In this document: positions 59,711 to 64,000 of the stretch, one piece after another
Numbering within the stretch: position 1 is the stretch's first letter
Layout: every line of letters starts with the position of its first letter
DNA from: Solenopsis invicta
Lineage: Eukaryota > Arthropoda > Insecta > Hymenoptera > Formicidae
DNA: 64,000 bases
Assembly: GCF_016802725.1 (NCBI RefSeq)
Contig: NC_052679.1
Location: 10,760,138 to 10,824,137, forward strand
Direction of reading: 5' to 3'
Notes under the pieces: model-generated
Seen by the model: only the letters and a program-made list of their open reading frames with translations
The model's database searches: none
Told to the model about the DNA's origin: nothing
Made by a program: the position numbers and the translations under genes

Positions 59711-61560
59711 TTCATAGGTTATTTAGGCTTTATACAGTGAATAGTAGTGTCGCTTCTATAGGTTATATATCGTATTTGAAGCATGTGTACGCAATTTAAA
59801 AATAATAAGTTATTAACCAGTTAACGATTTTGTATTGTGTTTATAGTGCTGCTGACATTACCCGTAATTCGTCAAGGTACAAAAATATTAGTAATTATAT
59901 AAGTGCAAAGAATTCAATATTCAACAGTTTCTAACCTTTTGTTTTTCATTAGGGATTACGCATCAGTCATTATTTGCGAGTATTTAGCATTAATTAACAG
60001 TTTTGTGTCTCAAATAACATTTTCCAAATTTGTTTGTATGAATGAAAAACTTCCAAACGGATTATTTCATTATTTCAAACGGAAATATACCAAAAAGCGT
60101 CCATTTGAACGTGCATCGGAAGATCTAATAAATGATTGCTTTGTTCTTTCAAAGTTGTGTTAGATACAAGATAATGCCTTTCTAATGAAATTTAAAATTT
60201 ATTTTTTAAAAAACAGATTTAATGTTTGAAATAATTTCCATTATTTTCTATGATTTTGGATATGGTTAAGATGATGCTGCAAATGTTTTGAAGCAATTGT
60301 TGATTGGTCAATTTGTAAAATTCTTTGTTTTGATTAATTAAATGCATTTACAATGTCTGATTGATTGCAGCCTTTGTTGCATCTTTCAAACAAAATGATG
60401 AATATGATGAATACTCTTCCAAAAAATGTGGCGATTTCAATTCAATGAAATTTTCAAGACTTTATGAACTTTTCTCATTGTCTTAAAATGTGCATCAGCC
60501 TGATCAGCTGGGTAGTGATGGGCCAAATGATTATTTTTAGTATTGAATTATAACAATTACTATTATTTTAAAATAACTGGTTATTTGAACAGTTATGCAG
60601 TTAAAAGATTGTTAATATTTAACCATACTATAGGTTTGTTCACGTTGCTTAAAATCCCTAAAAATTCTTGCATGTGAAATGAGATATGTAGGATTTGAGT
60701 GTAGGAAAGGTAAACAACAAAGATGCTTAATGCGTAAGGTGTAAGCAATGCAAACAGAACTTATAATTTACAATAATTTATTGATGTTAGGAAACACTTT
60801 AACTAATTATGAATAATTAATCTACAAATTTTTAAAGTGTATTAATTAACAGCAAGAGACATTCTCCAGACTTTAAAAATTTATCCTATGGCCAATCAAC
60901 ACATGTAAAAAATTTGTTGTGTGAAAATTTAATATTAACCTTATTGTGCTTGTGAAATTGTAATTTGATGAAAATAACAATAATAAAATAATTTAAAAAA
61001 AAATGTAATTAAAAAAATTAAAAAAATTTTTTTGATCACTGTTATAAAGTACTGTTTAAGCCATTCAACTTTTATTTAGAACATTTTTTTTTATTTCTTA
61101 TAATTTTGATGATATTTGCTTTTAAAGAAAAATATTGATTTTCTTCAAATGTGCATTTTATACATAAAAATGAAAACAGGCTTGTATAAAAAAATATGTG
61201 TCCTTTATTTTCATCCATACTATAACATATTAAAGGCTTGTCAAAATCAGAGAATGACACTTTCATACCTTTCCTTGTCAGTAGCAGATAACAAAATAAC
61301 ATCTATCACTATAGTCAAGTGATGTTGAGATGATCGAAACAAATAATATTTTATCTAAATACCTCGTCAAAAAGCAAAGTGTGGCATAAACAAGTTGAAA
61401 CTTACAAGGGGAGCACCAGACACTGTCCCTTCCGATTTCGTTGAACTTTATACATGTTATAAACCTATCCTCCCACTAATTCATCTTAAAGTAATAGGAC
61501 CCGCCTCTCAAGCATTCACGAGAAAAACGCGTTTAAAGATTTACTTGTGCGTAATGTACC
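59711..61560. other. Intergenic stretch, no confident gene
   Basis: A plus-strand open frame at 59903-60163 includes NEKLPNGLFHYFKRKYTKKR and could be part of a small gene head-to-head with ZFYVE26, but I cannot confirm splicing or a start. The remainder is AT-rich. A block at 61400-61580 has higher complexity (GGGGAGCACCAGACACTGTC) and may belong to the SINE that follows. Confidence 0.3.
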
Positions 61561-61585
61561 ATGTAGTAAGAACAGATTGACACCT

Positions 61586-61672
61586 AAGCAGCGTAGCCTA
61601 GTCAGTAAGGCGCCTAACTACAATGCTGCATATTACTGGTTCAAATCTTACTTTTTCCATTTTTTTTTTTTA
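61586..61672 (+). repeat. tRNA-like SINE or tRNA pseudogene
   Basis: A-box TAGCCTAGTCAGTAAGG with a D-arm that can pair (GCC..GGC), B-box GGTTCAAATCT 44 bp downstream, then a T run (61662-61671) that would end RNA polymerase III transcription. The anticodon and T stems do not pair well, so it is not a functional tRNA. Confidence 0.5.
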
Positions 61673-61995
61673 ATTTCCTCGCAACGTACTATTGTGTGTG
61701 GTGTATGTTTTTAAATATTTAGCCTTCTTGTTAGATCTAGTACTTGGTGTAGTATTCTATTTTTTGAAAAATTGTGTTTAAATGAAATAATAGCTGGTCA
61801 AAATTAATATAACAATTTTTTAATATATATTTTACTTGTTTTGGCTGTAATAAAAACTAAATTGTAAAAAATTCTATATTAATTACACTAGTGTATAGAG
61901 AAAATGTAAAATTAATTAGATGAACCATCTTCGACAGATTGCAGTCACGTTTTGAAAACATAAAACAACTAGTGCGTTACATAATTTTTTATATA

Positions 61996-63582
61996 CAGGC
62001 TCATTGAAAAGTATCGGAATTGATTATTTTGGAAACTAAGTATTTTAGAAAAAAGCGTTTCAGATAAAAGTTGTAGGGTTTCAAAAAATCTATTTACTAA
62101 TCTTATCAGTTTGACTTTAGATGACGTTACTAAGGATCAAAATCACATTAATTTTTTTAAATAGAACATTATTTCTGATTTCAGAATCTAATAGCTGATA
62201 TGAAGAGTTTTCCAAAATCCTACAAGAAAGTTTATTTTCATTGAGGATTTTCCGAGTTGTGAGGCTTTAAAATTACAGCGTACTGTAACTTTCAAGCGTA
62301 ATAACTCGGAAAGTACTTAACGAAAATAAACTTATTTATAGTGTTTTGAAAAGTTCTTGAAATTGACTATAAGAAATAAAAGATATAACGTTAGAGTACT
62401 GGTAGTTTCCTAATTAAACGGTATCCGTACTACCCTAATATTCTATATTTTTTATAGCATTTTCTTGTAGTCGATTTCGAAAACTTTTCAAAACACTATA
62501 AATAAGTTTATTTTTGTACTTTCCGAGTTATGACGCTTGAAAGTTACAGTACACTGTAAGGGTGGTGACTGGCTTCGAAGGCTTCGATATTCGAACTTTG
62601 AAGCTTCAAAGATTGGAAACTTTGGTATTAAAATCTTTGAAGTTTGAAATTAACTTTAAAGCTTCGAAGGTACTTCAAATTTTGAAGCTTTGAAGTTCAA
62701 AATTAACTTCGAAGCTTTGAAGTTCAAAATTAACTTCGAAGCTTCGAAGTTTCGAAAAATACGTTTGTGCCCCGCGAACTGAGATATTACTGTTGACGAA
62801 TATTCATTACCGTAAACACGAATTCTTAACTGCTGGTAACATTGTTTTGCCACAATGGAACTGTCTTGTTTTTAAAAATATTTCGACAAATGTTTTTATT
62901 TTTTAAAATAAGTTTTTATTAGAGTAAAGCCATGTATATTCATTAGATATAGTTTCAATAAATAAATATTTTTGCGTTTATTTTATTTCTTAAAAAATAT
63001 TTTTTTACCATTCTCGAATCTTCTTTCAATGTTACGGTGCGATTGAAAACAAGATGAAATATATATTTTTTTAAATATATGTTATAATGCAAGTTTTTAA
63101 AACATGCTATAATATATTGTAATTGTATTAATCTTTTAATTTGCACAAACGTATTATTCGAAACTTTGAAGCTTTGAAGTTAACTTTGAAGCTTCGAAAA
63201 CGCCTTAAGCTTCGAAAGATTGAAGTTAACTTCAAAGCTTTGAATTCTTTTGAAGCTTTGAATCTTCGAAGTAAGTCAAAAGTAACAGCCTTAGTACACT
63301 GTAACTTTCAAGTCCCACAACTCGGAAAGTACTCAACGAAAATAAACTTTCTTTTGAAAAGCTCTTGACACCAGCTATTAGATTTTGGAATCAAAAATAG
63401 GGTGTTTCGTTTAAAAAAGTTAATGTGATTTTGACATGATCTTGACGATGTCATCCAAGGTCAAACTGATAAGATCAGTAAATAGATCTTTTGGAACCCT
63501 ACTTTGGAACTTTTATTTGAAACACTTTTCTAAAATGCTTAGTCTTCAAAATCAAAGGATCCAATACTTTTCGATGACTCTG
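61996..63582. mobile_element. Foldback element of family P, copy 3 (interrupted)
   Basis: TA flanks CAGGCTCATTGAAAAGTATCGG and the complement of CAGAGTCATCGAAAAGTATTGG. The arms carry the shared P phrases (AAGATCTATTTACT, GTCATCCAAGGTCAAACTGA, ACAGTACACTGTAACTTTC). The palindrome centre is split by a 735-bp insertion. This copy gives the full extent of the P family. Confidence 0.75.
62558..63292. mobile_element. Insertion with TTCGAAGCTT-repeat ends, 735 bp
   Basis: A 10-bp duplication AGTACACTGT flanks it (62548-62557, 63293-63302). Its ends are AAGGGTGGTGAC and (complement) AAGGCTGTTAC. Both subterminal regions consist of repeated GAAGCTTCGAAG / TTTGAAGCTTTGAAG units, about 150-200 bp each side, in opposite orientation. 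The centre is AT-rich. A 9-11-bp duplication would suit a Mutator-like element, but no transposase is present. Confidence 0.7.
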
Positions 63583-63599
63583 TATATTTTATAATACTT

Positions 63600-64000
63600 C
63601 AGACATATATGTAGATAGCCAAGAAGGGGGACTTGATTTACAAGTCAAAACTACCACATTTATCCGACCATTCCTTAGTGATACCTATTCATATCTATGT
63701 ATTTGAGCCTAAAATCAAAACTTCAGACTTTTGTGTCTTTACCTTTTTTTCTTTTTATACATCTCTATACATCTTTATTTTTACTATATTATTACATAAT
63801 TTTATACAATTTATCTTTATTACTTTTTTTATTATTTTTTTCAAATTTTTTCTTTTATTTTCTTAACTATTATATCTCTTATAGTCTTATTTCAATTTTT
63901 TTACAATTTTATCTCTACCTTCCAGCGAGAAATGATAATGGAATCGATATCGAATCGACATTAAAATGATGTTTTCGATGTCGAATCGATAACGATTCGA
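63600..64000. other. Right edge of window
   Basis: T-rich low-complexity sequence (63720-63920), then AATCGATATCGAATCGACATT, related to the subterminal sequence of the 42419-43883 element. A further copy may begin here and continue past the edge. Confidence 0.4.

Noticed and set aside
59903..60163. Plus-strand frame upstream of ZFYVE26
   Set aside because: Two alternative frames are possible across the putative acceptor at about 59950, and neither has a supported start or known homologue. Left as intergenic.
61586..61660. Functional tRNA gene
   Set aside because: The boxes fit, but the acceptor, anticodon and T stems do not pair.

Overview
The window is a piece of an insect nuclear genome: AT-rich, intron-rich and dense with transposon remnants. 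A hymenopteran, and probably an ant, fits best. The basis is one diverged but clear insect-type spastizin gene, a mariner element, an extremely purine-rich LINE, and many terminal-inverted-repeat (TIR) elements that leave TA or TTAA target duplications. The lineage is inferred, not proven.

Almost the whole window is one gene on the minus strand: ZFYVE26 (spastizin, the SPG15 protein family). I built a 14-exon model from the start codon at 59241 to a splice donor at 663. Every exon junction keeps the reading frame, giving 2577 codons; the last short exon should lie left of position 1. The order is: N-terminal exons (59.2, 41.4, 38.5 and 36.9 kb), middle exons (27.2, 26.0, 22.5, 18.9 and 15.4 kb), the exon before the FYVE finger (12.5 kb), the FYVE finger (8.2 kb), and the conserved C-terminal helical region (6.9, 3.7 and 0.8 kb).

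Intron 4 (27276-36274) holds a second gene on the plus strand. At least four exons (27602-33259) join in frame into a protein of about 417 visible residues with one membrane segment, a dense cysteine cluster just after it, and a lysine-rich tail. I do not recognise it. Its first exon and start codon were not found.

The remaining introns are mostly transposons. Intron 13 holds a mariner (2182-3486) and a foldback element. Intron 12 holds a MITE interrupted by a TTAA-flanked element. Intron 10 (8429-12207) is a nest of elements inside elements. Introns 7, 6 and 4 hold several TIR or foldback elements. Intron 1 (17.5 kb) holds a 5.2-kb LINE with a 9-bp target duplication, two abutting TTAA-flanked elements, an element with tandem-repeat ends, and palindromic TA-flanked elements. 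Right of the gene (59.3-64 kb) there is no convincing gene: a small MITE, a tRNA-like SINE sequence, and a foldback element carrying a second insertion with a 10-bp target duplication.

I see no rRNA, CRISPR array, operon or prokaryotic gene. The items most worth following are the nested membrane-protein gene, a recurring CTGA-stem-GAAAC motif shared by otherwise different foldback elements, the nested and abutting transposons, and transposons sitting within 25-40 bp of spastizin splice sites.
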